Source of the DNA: Moraxella sp. ZY210820
GTDB taxonomy: Bacteria; Pseudomonadota; Gammaproteobacteria; Pseudomonadales; Moraxellaceae
Length of the DNA: 64,000 nucleotides
Assembly (NCBI RefSeq): GCF_030674635.1
Contig: NZ_CP089978.1
Coordinates: 1,302,001 to 1,366,000, forward strand
Reading direction: 5' to 3'
Shown: one piece after another, positions 54,557-63,722 of the stretch
How the letters are laid out: each line of letters opens with the position of its first letter
Numbering within the stretch: the stretch's first letter is position 1
Position numbers and translations under genes: made by a program
The notes under the pieces: generated by a model
Databases searched by the model: none
Told to the model about the DNA's origin: nothing
What the model saw: the letters and a program-made list of their open reading frames with translations, nothing else

Positions 54557-55846
54557 ATGTCAATTTTAAGCTGGGACGATGAAGATGAAGTACAAACATC
54601 GTCTAATCAAAAAACAACCCCTGCGACCAACACGCCGTCGCAAACGTCTGCAACACAAATGGTATCTCATGTGCAACCATCGTCAGCGAGTGTGGCTGAT
54701 TTACACCGCACCACAACTGATGACGTGTCGTCAGCATCAGCCGATAGCTCCGATTTGTTGGCTAGAGCCAGCCAAGCTCTTAATCGACTAGATATTCAAG
54801 CAGGTCTTGAAGATTTAGAAATGGGTGCGGCTCGTGTTCAAGTTGATGATAAACGTATGATTAACTGTCGTGCAGATTTGAACCAACTTGTACCATTTAA
54901 ATATGAATGGGCTTGGCAAAAATATCTTGATGGTTGTGCAAACCATTGGATGCCACAAGAAGTCAATATGACAGCAGATATTGCACTGTGGAAATCTGAA
55001 GATGGCTTAACTGATGATGAACGTTTAATCGTCATGCGTTCACTTGGTTTCTTCTCAACCGCTGATAGTTTAGTGGCAAATAATCTTGTATTAGCATTAT
55101 ACCGTCATATTACTAATCCAGAATGTCGTCAATATTTACTCCGTCAGGCATTTGAAGAAGCAATTCATACACACGCTTATCAATACTGTATTGAAAGTTT
55201 AGGTATGGACGAAGGCGAAGTATTTAATATGTACCGTGAAGTACCAAGTGTTGCACGCAAAGCCGCTTGGGGCTTACGTTATACACAATCATTAAGCGAC
55301 CCTGATTTTAAAACAGGTACTGTTGAAGAAGACCAACGTTTATTGCGTAATTTGATTGCATTCTACTGCGTACTTGAAGGTATTTTCTTCTATTGTGGTT
55401 TCAGCCAAATTTTAAGCATGGGTCAGCGTAATAAGATGAAAGGGGTTGCCGAGCAATTCCAATACATCTTGCGTGATGAATCTATGCATGTGAATTTTGG
55501 TATCGATATGATTAACCAAATCAAAATCGAAAATCCACACTTATGGACACCTGAATTCCAACAAGAAGTTATTCAGATGCTACTTGAAGGTACGATGTTA
55601 GAAATCGAATATGCTCGTGATACTATGCCACGTGGTGTATTAGGTATGAATGCTGGTGTGATGGAAATTTACTTAAAATACATCTGTAACCGCCGTTTAA
55701 ACCAATTAGGCTTACCAAATCAATATCCTGTAACTGAAAATCCATTCCCATGGATGTCAGAAATGATGGATTTGCGCAAAGAGAAAAACTTCTTTGAAAC
55801 ACGTGTAACCGAGTATGAAGTCGGTGGTGGCTTAAAAGGACTATAA
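54557..55846 (+). CDS. nrdB: Ribonucleoside-diphosphate reductase class Ia, beta subunit
   Basis: NrdB carries the diiron-tyrosyl radical that starts catalysis in NrdA. The 429-residue protein has an N-terminal Ser/Thr/Gln-rich extension (about 12-70), then the ferritin-like core. Iron-ligand helices are recognisable in [17 protein letters not shown] and in [17 protein letters not shown]. The [13 protein letters not shown] segment lies between them. The C-terminus ends with [18 protein letters not shown], the tail type that docks to NrdA. AGAGG precedes ATG 54557. It shares a strand with nrdA but is separated from it by the abi gene and a 200-bp structured gap. Confidence 0.97.
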   Translation: MSILSWDDEDEVQTSSNQKTTPATNTPSQTSATQMVSHVQPSSASVADLHRTTTDDVSSASADSSDLLARASQALNRLDIQAGLEDLEMGAARVQVDDKRMINCRADLNQLVPFKYEWAWQKYLDGCANHWMPQEVNMTADIALWKSEDGLTDDERLIVMRSLGFFSTADSLVANNLVLALYRHITNPECRQYLLRQAFEEAIHTHAYQYCIESLGMDEGEVFNMYREVPSVARKAAWGLRYTQSLSDPDFKTGTVEEDQRLLRNLIAFYCVLEGIFFYCGFSQILSMGQRNKMKGVAEQFQYILRDESMHVNFGIDMINQIKIENPHLWTPEFQQEVIQMLLEGTMLEIEYARDTMPRGVLGMNAGVMEIYLKYICNRRLNQLGLPNQYPVTENPFPWMSEMMDLRKEKNFFETRVTEYEVGGGLKGL

Positions 55847-55935
55847 TTGTTCTTATTCCACAAAACAAAATAGGAGTAGTCATTACTCCTATTTTTTATG
55901 CTAAAATATGCCTTAAATATCATTCTCTATCCATT

Positions 55936-56964
55936 ATGACACATCCAATCATTCAACAATTATTTGACCGTCCAATTAGCCAAAAAATCTGGGTTGCTCC
56001 AATGGCAGGTGTAACGGATAATCCTTATCGTAAATTATGTAAATATTTTGGTGCAGGTCATGCAGTAAGTGAAATGATGACTGCTGATAAAACCTTACGC
56101 ATGAGTAAAAAAAGTTTATATCGTGCTAATTTTGATGGTGAAATTGCTCCTATTTCTGCTCAAATTGCGGGTTCTGACCCAATTGAATTAGCAGAAGCTG
56201 CACGTTATCAAGTAGCAAATGGTGCTCAAATTGTAGATATTAATATGGGTTGCCCTGCCAAAAAAGTGTGTAATAAATTGGCAGGTTCAGCGTTATTGCA
56301 AGATGAAGATTTAGTTGCACGTATTTTAGATAGTGTCGTTAATGCCGTTAATGTACCTGTTACTTTAAAAACCCGTTTAGGCTTTAAAAATGGAGAAGAA
56401 AATATTTTAAGCGTGGCAAAACGTGCCGAACAAGCAGGTATTGCTGCCCTAGCCCTACATGGTCGCACACGTGAAGATATGTATTTAAATCATGCACGTT
56501 ATGAATTAATTAAACAAGTAAAAACTGAAATTAATATCCCACTCATTGCCAATGGTGATATTGATAGCCCAGAAAAAGCCAAATATGTGCTTGATTATAC
56601 AGGTGCTGATGCGTTAATGGTCGGTCGTGCTGCACAAGGTCGCCCATGGATTTTCCGTGAAATTGCTCATTTTTTAGAAACAGGTAAACATTTAGCTTCA
56701 CCTGAAATTAGTGAAATCAAACAAGTTTTATTATCTCATCTCACTGAATTATATCAATTTTATGGAGAGTATTCAGGTTGTCGTATCGCCCGTAAACACA
56801 TTGCATGGTACACCACAGGTCTAAGAAATAGTAATGCCTTTAGACAAGCTATGTATCAAGTGGAAAATACAGCAGAACAAGCTAAAGTGGTTGAACAGTA
56901 TTTTGATGAATTACTAAGCTATGGTGAAAATTTAGCTCAAGTTTCTACTGAAACGCACACTTAA
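55936..56964 (+). CDS. dusB: tRNA-dihydrouridine synthase B
   Basis: DusB reduces uridine to dihydrouridine in the tRNA D-loop with FMN and NADPH. The 342-residue TIM-barrel flavoprotein shows VAPMAGVTDNPYRKLC at the start, then VSEMMTADKTL and AQIAGSDPIELAEAAR. The active-site motif DINMGCPAKKVCNKLAGSALL contains the catalytic cysteine. TLKTRLGF, LALHGRTREDMY, LIANGDIDSPEKAK and ALMVGRAAQGRPWIFREI follow. The helical domain has ARKHIAWYTTGL. These features point to DusB rather than DusA or DusC. The usual partner fis does not follow; instead the gene overlaps convergent aat by 4 bp. Confidence 0.93.
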   Translation: MTHPIIQQLFDRPISQKIWVAPMAGVTDNPYRKLCKYFGAGHAVSEMMTADKTLRMSKKSLYRANFDGEIAPISAQIAGSDPIELAEAARYQVANGAQIVDINMGCPAKKVCNKLAGSALLQDEDLVARILDSVVNAVNVPVTLKTRLGFKNGEENILSVAKRAEQAGIAALALHGRTREDMYLNHARYELIKQVKTEINIPLIANGDIDSPEKAKYVLDYTGADALMVGRAAQGRPWIFREIAHFLETGKHLASPEISEIKQVLLSHLTELYQFYGEYSGCRIARKHIAWYTTGLRNSNAFRQAMYQVENTAEQAKVVEQYFDELLSYGENLAQVSTETHT

Positions 56965-57737
56965 TGTTGATAATTTAACGCATAACCATCATCATGTTCA
57001 CATAAAACTAGAGACTTATTGACATAAGTTTGTATCGGGACTGCTTGATGATATAAAGCCGACCAGTCTACTGCAGGTTTACGAATTTGTATAGATAATT
57101 GCTGTAAAAAATCACGGCGACTTAAAATTTCTGCACCTAAACTCATTAAATGTTCATTAGGAAATTGACAATCAATCCAACAGAATTGACTATACTCACA
57201 CAAAGTTACTAGCACAAAAAATGCCATTTTAGATGCATTGGTACGAGTATGAAACATTGATTCACCAAAAAAACCTTGTCCTATTTTTAGCCCGTATAAA
57301 CCACCAACCAATTGATTTTGTTCATAAATCTCAATACTAATCGCATAACCTAAATCATATAATTGTTGATAAGCCTGTTTCATATCCGAGCTAATCCATG
57401 TGCTATCGGCATAACTACGCACGGCTGCACAACCATCAATCACATCAGCAAAAGCATGATTAATATTAACCGTAAATGTCGATTTTTTCATCTCTCGCAA
57501 TAAACTTTTGCTTGGTTTATAATGTTTTGGATAGAGTACACAACGTGGCGATGGCGAATACCATGCAATCGGATCACCTTCATTAAACCAAGGAAACATA
57601 CCGATACTATAGGCGTGTAACAAAGTCTGTGGTGCTAAATCTGCACCAGTAGCAATAAATTCATGATGCTCTGGGTCTGCTTGTTCAGGGTCAGGAAAAG
57701 CATAAGCAGATTGAAATAAAGGCTCTAATTTATTCAT
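56961..57737 (-). CDS. aat: Leucyl/phenylalanyl-tRNA-protein transferase
   Basis: Aat adds Leu or Phe to proteins with N-terminal Lys or Arg, marking them for ClpAP via ClpS. From ATG 57737 the protein is about 258 residues. The frame opens 13 codons further upstream at a TTG, but that part runs into a repeat element, so the ATG is preferred. Motifs are FPDPEQADPEHHEFIATGADLAPQTLLHAYSIGMFPWF, IAWYSPSPRCVLYP, ADSTWISSDMKQAYQQLYDLGYAISIE and QGFFGESMFHTRTNASKMAF. The C-terminal LMSLGAEILSRRDFL is present. The gene overlaps convergent dusB by 4 bp. clpA/clpS and infA, common neighbours, are not here. Confidence 0.94.
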   Translation of the reverse strand: MNKLEPLFQSAYAFPDPEQADPEHHEFIATGADLAPQTLLHAYSIGMFPWFNEGDPIAWYSPSPRCVLYPKHYKPSKSLLREMKKSTFTVNINHAFADVIDGCAAVRSYADSTWISSDMKQAYQQLYDLGYAISIEIYEQNQLVGGLYGLKIGQGFFGESMFHTRTNASKMAFFVLVTLCEYSQFCWIDCQFPNEHLMSLGAEILSRRDFLQQLSIQIRKPAVDWSALYHQAVPIQTYVNKSLVLCEHDDGYALNYQH

Positions 57738-57764
57738 ATTCAATTTCGGCTTATATGATGGTTT

Positions 57765-57890
57765 AATATAAGTCAATTCAATTCATAATTGAACGGTAGG
57801 GGCGAATTATATTCGCCCAAATAATGATTTTACAAAGGGTTTATGTAATAACCCCCTACATTTTTGTATTGTTCAGATATAAGACTATAG
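57765..57890. repeat. MITE-like inverted-repeat element (GGGGCGAAT family, copy E)
   Basis: The left arm (AAGTCAATTCAATTCATAAT, then GTAGGGGCGAAT) matches, inverted, the right arm of the element at 43468-43566. GGCGAATTATATTCGCC forms an internal hairpin, and CCCCCTACAT marks the right arm before a degenerate GTTCAGATAT end. It fills the aat-azlC gap. Confidence 0.6.
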
Positions 57891-57987
57891 TAGCGAGTTC
57901 ATCAATTTTTTGCAATCTTTTCAAGCCATTTTTGATAATATTCATTATAATATACTACTCAATTTAACCATGATTGATAACTAATTT

Positions 57988-58714
57988 ATGATAAATCCAA
58001 TCACACCCTATTCTATGTCAGCAACAATTCGTTCAGCTTTTATACATAGTTTGCCTATTTTAGCAGGCTTTGCCTTTTTAGGTATGGCTTATGGCATTTA
58101 TATGCGTGGATTAGGATTTGAACCTTATTACCCTATTTTGATGGCACTGTTTATTTTTGCTGGGTCAGTTGAGTTTATTGTGGCAGGTATGCTTCTATCA
58201 GCATTCAATCCGCTTTATACCTTTATCATGGTGCTGATGATTAGTGCAAGGCAAATTTTTTTATGCTATTTCGATGTTAAATAAATATCATCAAGCAGGT
58301 TGGAAAAAATACTATCTCATTCCCGCCACAGTTGATGAAAGTTTTGCCATTAATTATTCTGCTAAACCCCCCCCTAATATCGATGAAAGTTGGCATATGG
58401 TTTATGTTAGCTTATTTTTACATATTTATTGGGTAGGAGGGACTGCTTTAGGGGCATTTTTAGCAGATATATTACCCTTTTCGTTAAAAGGTTCAGAATT
58501 TGCCATGACTGCACTTTTTCTAGTGATTTTTGCTGAACGTTGGTTAAGTGAAAAAAGCCATGAAAGCTCACTCATCGGTCTAGCTATAACGATAATCTGT
58601 TTATTACTCTTAGGCAAAGAACATTTTTTAATCCCTGCAATGGTTGCAATTTTACTAGTTTTAACTTGGCGAAGACCAATTTTAATGCAAAAATTACAAC
58701 AAGAACTGGATTAA
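57988..58714 (+). pseudogene. azlC: azlC-like branched-chain amino acid permease subunit, frameshifted
   Basis: Two overlapping frames together encode one AzlC. The first (57988-58284) gives ILAGFAFLGMAYGIYMRGLGF...ALFIFAGSVEFIVAGMLLSA...LMISARQIF. The second continues YAISMLNKYHQAGWKKYYLIPATVDESFAINY to the end at 58714. The break is in a run of seven T (58256-58262); six T would restore the frame. A second homopolymer, C8 (58377-58384), is in frame. AzlC with AzlD exports branched-chain amino acids. Both domains are otherwise intact, so this may be phase variation, transcriptional slippage or a sequencing error rather than decay. azlD follows 10 bp later. Confidence 0.8.
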
Positions 58715-58723
58715 ATTATCAAT

Positions 58724-59056
58724 ATGATGACCGTAGAACAACACCTGCTCACAATACTCATTGCTATTTTAGTAGTACAATTATGTCGATGGATTGCGTT
58801 TATTGCTTTTCCTGCACATAAACCGATTCCAGAATATGTTCAATATTTAGGTAAAGTTTTACCACCTGCTGTATTTGCCCTATTAGTGGTGTATTGCTAT
58901 AAAAATGTTAATATTTTAAGTGAACATCATGGATTCGCCGAATTTATCGCAGGTACAGTTACTTTAGGCTTACATTTTTGGCGTAGAAATATGTTTTTAT
59001 CGATTGGTGTAGGAACAATTTTATATATGTTTTTGGTTCAGAAAGTTTTTGTATAA
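58724..59056 (+). CDS. azlD: AzlD family branched-chain amino acid transporter subunit
   Basis: The 110-residue protein has four hydrophobic segments. It carries the AzlD pattern with an aromatic-proline loop (HKPIPEYVQYLGKVLPPAVFALLVVYCYKN) and the FIAGTVTLGLHFWRRNMFLSIGVGTILYMFL end. AzlD is the small partner required by AzlC for branched-chain amino acid export. It starts 10 bp after the azlC frame ends, at the first of two adjacent ATGs, and is intact. That argues that the azlC frameshift is recent or reversible. No lrp-type regulator adjoins. Confidence 0.88.
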   Translation: MMTVEQHLLTILIAILVVQLCRWIAFIAFPAHKPIPEYVQYLGKVLPPAVFALLVVYCYKNVNILSEHHGFAEFIAGTVTLGLHFWRRNMFLSIGVGTILYMFLVQKVFV

Positions 59057-59135
59057 ATATATTTGTCATCAATACATTACAAATTATCTTATTTTCAGGT
59101 AAAATAAACGGCAAACACTCATTAGGAATATTGAA

Positions 59136-59756
59136 ATGAAAAACTTTTTGATTGCTTCATGCCTTGCTATCACAAGTAGTTATGCATTAGCCGATGTACA
59201 TATTATTAGTCCAGAGGAATTACAAATTGTTGTCATTAATGACCAACAAATTAAATCATCATTTATTAAAGCAAATCAAAATAAATTTACTGTTCGTGGT
59301 AATCAACAACATCAAATCTATATTCGTTACGTCCAATTTTTTAATTTACCATTAAATGATGAACATGAAATTATCAAATCAGATATTGGCATATTCAACA
59401 CACCTATTTTACAAGATGGGCAAACCTACCGTCTCGCAATCGCTCAACAACCCAAAACGTTGGAAGATGCCAAACAATTTGCTCAAAAACCAAGTGTTAT
59501 TTTATATAATGCACAGAACCAAATTATTGCTCAACAAACCTTTGAACAGACCAGTAAAACATGGTTTTCAGGTTTAACACTCAATCGTAGCTATGACTTA
59601 ACTAAGAAAAAACCTGCTATTATGCCAATGCCAACAGCACCTAGCTTAACCAACACAACACCTACGCATTACAACTCATTAATTGAACAATGGAATAAAG
59701 CAAGCGTTGATGAACGCCAAGCCTTTATACAATGGTTAAATCAACAATCAAAATAA
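59136..59756 (+). CDS. CsgI/YccT-like exported protein (DUF2057)
   Basis: The 206-residue protein has a cleavable signal peptide (1-19, ending ALA). The mature sequence follows the DUF2057 pattern: VHIISPEELQIVVINDQ, a central IRYVQFFNLPLNDEHEIIKSDI segment and FNTPILQDGQTYRLAI. A TLEDAKQFAQKPSVILYNAQN segment comes next, and the C-terminal part is SVDERQAFIQWL. The enterobacterial member YccT (CsgI) inhibits curli assembly in the periplasm. No curli genes are visible here, so the target may differ. AGGA lies 9 nt before ATG 59136. Family call is good, role is inferred. Confidence 0.82.
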   Translation: MKNFLIASCLAITSSYALADVHIISPEELQIVVINDQQIKSSFIKANQNKFTVRGNQQHQIYIRYVQFFNLPLNDEHEIIKSDIGIFNTPILQDGQTYRLAIAQQPKTLEDAKQFAQKPSVILYNAQNQIIAQQTFEQTSKTWFSGLTLNRSYDLTKKKPAIMPMPTAPSLTNTTPTHYNSLIEQWNKASVDERQAFIQWLNQQSK

Positions 59757-59761
59757 CTCAT

Positions 59762-59801
59762 AAAATGAAAGGGATAGCCTAAACATTATTCCTTTTATTT
59801 T
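59762..59801 (+). terminator. Probable terminator after the DUF2057 gene
   Basis: AAAATGAAAGG (59762-59772) pairs with CCTTTTATTTT (59791-59801) with one G-U pair and an 18-nt loop, ending in a T-rich run. It lies 6 bp past the stop codon. Confidence 0.55.
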
Positions 59802-59913
59802 GATTAAACAAAATCAATAGATGATAGCCTAATAAAATACTCTATTCAAACTCACTAAAATTAGTGTTTCAAGGTAAATTCTGTTGATAAAATTTATCCT
59901 TTCCCTATTTATA

Positions 59914-60396
59914 CTATAAATCTTGAGTTTCGATTTTAAAAATATAGGCATAACCTAACCATTTTTGATTAGGATTAAATGTTATACATACTTTATCATC
60001 AATTTTAGCTTTTTTATGCTGATTAAGATTAAATTTCATATCATGATTAGCTAAATAAAAATAATCATCGTCCCAAGCAGAATAATCTATTTTATTAATA
60101 CTACTACATATTTGCTGTTGCTGACCTTGCTTTATAAAATAATGGCTAATCGGTTTATAATATTGTTGTGATAATAGGATAATAACCAAAGGTCCAAGTA
60201 CAGGAAATACAATAGGGAGTGTTTTATTCTTTTTTCGGTAATATAATTTAATACAGAGATAAAGTAGTATTCCTAAATATAATAAGCCAATTTCAATAAA
60301 TCCTGCATAGCTAAAATGGTGTAAATAAATACTAAGTAGTGAATAGGTAACTAAAACAACAAGAAATATAATTTTGTAGATAGATTTTTCCATCAT
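59914..60396 (-). CDS. Hypothetical small membrane protein, paralogue of 46644-47150
   Basis: No named family is recognised. The 160-residue protein has three hydrophobic segments (about 7-25, 31-50 and 62-78). A soluble C-terminal domain with QQQICSSINKIDYSAWDDDYFYLANHDMKFNL and KIDDKVCITFNPNQKWLGYAYIFKIE follows. The layout and motifs match the protein at 46644-47150. The DNA of its last 15 codons is nearly identical to a relic just upstream of that gene. Two adjacent ATGs (60396/60393) follow AGGAG; the second has the better spacing. The gene sits alone between the DUF2057 gene and aspS. Function unknown. Confidence 0.65.
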   Translation of the reverse strand: MMEKSIYKIIFLVVLVTYSLLSIYLHHFSYAGFIEIGLLYLGILLYLCIKLYYRKKNKTLPIVFPVLGPLVIILLSQQYYKPISHYFIKQGQQQQICSSINKIDYSAWDDDYFYLANHDMKFNLNQHKKAKIDDKVCITFNPNQKWLGYAYIFKIETQDL

Positions 60397-60500
60397 ATTC
60401 TCCTTATAAAAACAGCCTATAATTTATATTATAGGCTGTTGAATATTTGATTAATATAAATTGATTTGGGTAAAGATATACACTTTAGTAAAGGGAGAAA

Positions 60501-60525
60501 TAGGGTGCGTATTACGCACCTACGA
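60501..60525. repeat. GGTGCGTA palindrome (short copy)
   Basis: GGTGCGTA and TACGCACC (60504-60520) form a perfect 8-bp inverted repeat around one base, edged by TAG and TACGA. It has the same core as the repeats at 30526, 34274 and 62465. Confidence 0.6.
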
Positions 60526-60596
60526 GTAATGACTCGATTTTAAATTATCTCACTTTATATGAAATGTTTATCAATTAATATATTACATCAATTCAA

Positions 60597-62375
60597 TCAG
60601 TCTTCTTTTTTCGGTTGCTCACGCAAACGAATACCCAATTCACGCAACTGGTTATTTTCTACAGGAGCAGGAGCTTGAGTCAATGGACATTCAGCAGTCT
60701 TCGTTTTCGGGAAAGCAATCACATCACGGATTGAGCTTGCACCTGTCATCAACATCACTAAACGGTCTAAACCAAACGCTAAACCACCGTGTGGTGGTGC
60801 ACCGTATTTTAATGCGTTCAGTAAGAATGAGAATTTCTCTTCAGCTTCTTCTTCACCAATACCTAAAGCTTCAAAAATCGCTTTTTGCATTTCAAGCGTG
60901 TAAATACGCAATGAACCGCCACCGATTTCTGTACCGTTTAATACCATGTCATAAGCAACAGATAAGGCTTCCCCCGGGTTATTTTTTACCTCTTCCACAC
61001 TTGATTTTGGTAAAGTGAATGGGTGATGCACAGATGTCCACTTACCATCATCAGTTTCTTCAAACATTGGGAAATCAACAATCCAAAGTGGTGCCCATTC
61101 GCAAATTACCATGTTCAAATCATGACCGATTTTCACACGTAATGCACCCATCGCATCATTGACGATTTTAGCTTTATCTGCACCAAAGAATACGATATCG
61201 CCATTTTCTGCACCAACACGTTGTAATAACTCCATCACGATTGGTTCAATAAACTTCACGATTGGCGACTGTAAACCATCGATGCCTTTTTCAATTTCAT
61301 TGACTTTAATGTACGCTAGACCTTTTGCACCATAAATGCCAACAAATTTGGTATAGTCATCAATTTGGCTACGGCTTAAACTACCTGCATTTGGCACACG
61401 CAATGCTACAATACGACCTTTCGGATCTTTTGCAGGACCAGAAAAGACTTTAAATTCAACATCTTGCATTAAATCAGCCACATCGACCAATTTTAATGGA
61501 ATGCGTAAATCTGGTTTATCTGACGCATAATCACGCATTGCTTCGCTATAAGGCATACGTTGAAATTTGTCAAATTTTACGCCTAATAATTCATCAAACA
61601 ATTTAACAGTCATACCTTCCATTAAATCCATGATGTCATTATCATCTAAAAATGATGTTTCAATATCGATTTGGGTAAATTCCGGCTGACGGTCAGCACG
61701 CAAATCTTCATCACGGAAACATTTTGCAATTTGATAATAACGGTCAATACCACCCACCATCAATAATTGTTTAAATAATTGTGGTGATTGCGGTAAAGCA
61801 TAGAAATCACCATTAGATACACGGCTTGGCACTAAATAATCTCTAGCACCCTCAGGTGTTGCACGGGTTAAAATTGGTGTTTCAACATCTAAAAAGCCAT
61901 GTTCATCTAAATAGTTACGGATTAAGTTAGTTACTTTAGAACGGAAACGTAAACGTTCCAACATTTCAGGACGGCGAATATCCAAGAAACGATATTTTAA
62001 ACGGTGTTCTTCTGAAACAGTGATATTATCATCATTAAGTGGGAAAGGTGGGGTTTCAGACTGTGCCAAAACTTCGATTTCTTTACCTAAAACTTCGATT
62101 TGACCGCTTACCATATTGGCGTTTTCTGTACCTTCGTAACGTTTACGCACACGTCCTGTGATTTTAAGTACATATTCTGAACGTGCTTTATCGGCAGTGG
62201 CAAAGGCTTCAGGCGTATCTGGGTCAATCACCACTTGTACCAAACCATCACGGTCTCGCATATCTAAGAAAATCACACCACCGTGGTCACGGCGACGATG
62301 TACCCAACCGCAAATGGTTACAGTTTGGTCAATTTGGGCTTCGGTTAAAGCACCACAATAATGAGTTCGAATCAT
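60597..62375 (-). CDS. aspS: Aspartyl-tRNA synthetase
   Basis: AspRS charges tRNA-Asp with aspartate. The 592-residue bacterial-type class II synthetase has the N-terminal OB-fold anticodon domain ([29 protein letters not shown], 22-50) and [21 protein letters not shown]. Motif 1 includes [25 protein letters not shown]. Motif 2 is [27 protein letters not shown]. The GAD insertion domain follows, then motif 3 [16 protein letters not shown] near the end. It is complete. GGAA lies upstream of ATG 62375. Whether it also charges tRNA-Asn cannot be told here, since no gatCAB or asnS is in the window. It is probably monocistronic. Confidence 0.97.
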   Translation of the reverse strand: MIRTHYCGALTEAQIDQTVTICGWVHRRRDHGGVIFLDMRDRDGLVQVVIDPDTPEAFATADKARSEYVLKITGRVRKRYEGTENANMVSGQIEVLGKEIEVLAQSETPPFPLNDDNITVSEEHRLKYRFLDIRRPEMLERLRFRSKVTNLIRNYLDEHGFLDVETPILTRATPEGARDYLVPSRVSNGDFYALPQSPQLFKQLLMVGGIDRYYQIAKCFRDEDLRADRQPEFTQIDIETSFLDDNDIMDLMEGMTVKLFDELLGVKFDKFQRMPYSEAMRDYASDKPDLRIPLKLVDVADLMQDVEFKVFSGPAKDPKGRIVALRVPNAGSLSRSQIDDYTKFVGIYGAKGLAYIKVNEIEKGIDGLQSPIVKFIEPIVMELLQRVGAENGDIVFFGADKAKIVNDAMGALRVKIGHDLNMVICEWAPLWIVDFPMFEETDDGKWTSVHHPFTLPKSSVEEVKNNPGEALSVAYDMVLNGTEIGGGSLRIYTLEMQKAIFEALGIGEEEAEEKFSFLLNALKYGAPPHGGLAFGLDRLVMLMTGASSIRDVIAFPKTKTAECPLTQAPAPVENNQLRELGIRLREQPKKED

Positions 62376-62464
62376 TTGAAATATTCCAAAATTCTACATT
62401 TTAAATAAAATTGTTTGAGTTCACTTTAATTGAATAGCATAAATCATTGAAAATTAAAGATGTT

Positions 62465-62529
62465 GTAGGAGGTGTTATACGCACCAAGTTGCTAGTGATT
62501 ATTGAAAAATGCGTCATACGCACCCTAGC
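62465..62529. repeat. Palindromic repeat with GTAGG...GGTGYGTNATACGCACC core
   Basis: The left arm GTAGGAGGTGTTATACGCACC and the right arm GCGTCATACGCACCCTAG are related inverted arms of the same family as 30526-30593. It lies in the 262-bp gap between map and aspS, which shows nothing else. Confidence 0.5.
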
Positions 62530-62637
62530 TCTTACCTATAACAACTACACATTGAACCCATGTAAATAAACGATTTATTATCCCTTATTTTCCAAAAAAT
62601 CTCAACAAAAATAAGAGATAAAGACGAGAAATTCATT

Positions 62638-63459
62638 TTATAACAAATTGAACCGTGATAAATCTTCATCAGAACGTGCGGTCAAGACTTCTAAGCCTGT
62701 TTCTGTAACTAAAATCATGTGTTCATACTGTGCTGATAAGCTATGGTCTTTAGTAACAGCTGTCCATTTATCGCCCAAAATTTTGGTTTGCCACCCACCC
62801 GCATTGACCATTGGTTCAATGGTAAAGGTCATACCTGCTTCTAAACGCATTCCTGTGCCTTTTTGTCCATAATGCAATACTTGTGGTTCATCATGGAATT
62901 TTGCACCAATACCATGTCCACAAAATTCACGTACTACATTAAAACGCTCAGCTTCAACATAACGCTGAATCGCATAACCAATATCACCTAAATATGCCCC
63001 TGCACGCACCTGCTCCATACCAATATATAAAGCTTCTTGTGTTACATCACATAACCGCTGAGCAAGTACCGATGTTTCCCCACCCACAATATACATCATA
63101 CTGGTGTCCCCATGATAACCATCTTTAATCACAGTTACATCAATATTTAAAATATCGCCTTTTTTCAAGATTTTATTAGCTGATGGAATGCCATGACACA
63201 CAACATGATTGACTGAAATACAGGTTGCATGTTGATACGCAGGACGACCGCCACCCCCACCATAACCAATACACGCAGGAATAGCATTTTGCACATTGAC
63301 AATATAGTCATGACAAATTTTATCTAATTCTAAAGTACTCACACCTGCTTGAATATGAGGTTTAATCATCTCTAAAATATCGGCAGCTAGTTTACCTGCC
63401 ACTCGCATTTTGGCAATTTCATCAGGTGTTTTGATTAAATGTGATACAGATTGTTTCAT
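62638..63459 (-). CDS. map: Methionine aminopeptidase, type I
   Basis: MAP removes the initiator methionine from nascent proteins with small second residues. The 273-residue protein has the pita-bread fold signatures: YGGGGGRPAYQHATCISVNHVVCHGIPS, metal ligands in LNIDVTVIKDGYHGDTSMMY, EFCGHGIGAKFHDEPQVLHYG, FTIEPMVNAG and the last ligand region in SLSAQYEHMILVTETGLEVLT. There is no N-terminal extension, so it is type Ia. It is divergent from rpsB, the classic map-rpsB arrangement. A -10 TATAAT at 63508-63503 on this strand lies about 45 bp before the ATG. Confidence 0.97.
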   Translation of the reverse strand: MKQSVSHLIKTPDEIAKMRVAGKLAADILEMIKPHIQAGVSTLELDKICHDYIVNVQNAIPACIGYGGGGGRPAYQHATCISVNHVVCHGIPSANKILKKGDILNIDVTVIKDGYHGDTSMMYIVGGETSVLAQRLCDVTQEALYIGMEQVRAGAYLGDIGYAIQRYVEAERFNVVREFCGHGIGAKFHDEPQVLHYGQKGTGMRLEAGMTFTIEPMVNAGGWQTKILGDKWTAVTKDHSLSAQYEHMILVTETGLEVLTARSDEDLSRFNLL

Positions 63460-63502
63460 AACGATAAAAAACTTTTGGAAAATTATTTTGATATATGATA
63501 GA

Positions 63503-63508
63503 ATTATA
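63503..63508 (-). promoter_or_regulatory. -10 element for map
   Basis: A perfect TATAAT is read leftward at 63508-63503, placing transcription start near 63497 and a leader of about 38 nt. No strong -35 is present at the expected spacing. Confidence 0.4.
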
Positions 63509-63655
63509 CCGCTTTTTTAGCAAATACTTTATGTTAATAAATGCAAAAATATTAAAAAAATATCAAAATGATAGACAACATGATGATATTACTAATATTT
63601 TTAAATTTATTAATAATATTAAACTATAAATCCACACATATATCGACACAATTTC

Positions 63656-63716
63656 TGGGTGCTTGTAAAAGTGGAAATTGCGGATATATGGAGGCTTAAC
63701 CCAAACTTTTAAAGGT
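63656..63716 (+). promoter_or_regulatory. rpsB mRNA leader (S2 autoregulation element)
   Basis: TGGGTGCTT (63656-63664) pairs with AGGC-TTA-ACCCA (63692-63703) through TGGGT/ACCCA and GCTT/AGGC, enclosing a GTGGAAATTGCGGATAT loop region. In gammaproteobacteria the rpsB leader carries a conserved structure through which S2 represses rpsB-tsf translation. The position just before the AAGG site fits that element. The rest of the 263-bp map-rpsB gap is AT-rich. Confidence 0.6.
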
Positions 63717-63722
63717 CTTATT

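Noticed and set aside
57738-57776. 13-residue N-terminal extension of Aat
   Set aside because: It would need a TTG start and part of it lies in the repeat element at 57765-57890. The ATG at 57737 is adequate.
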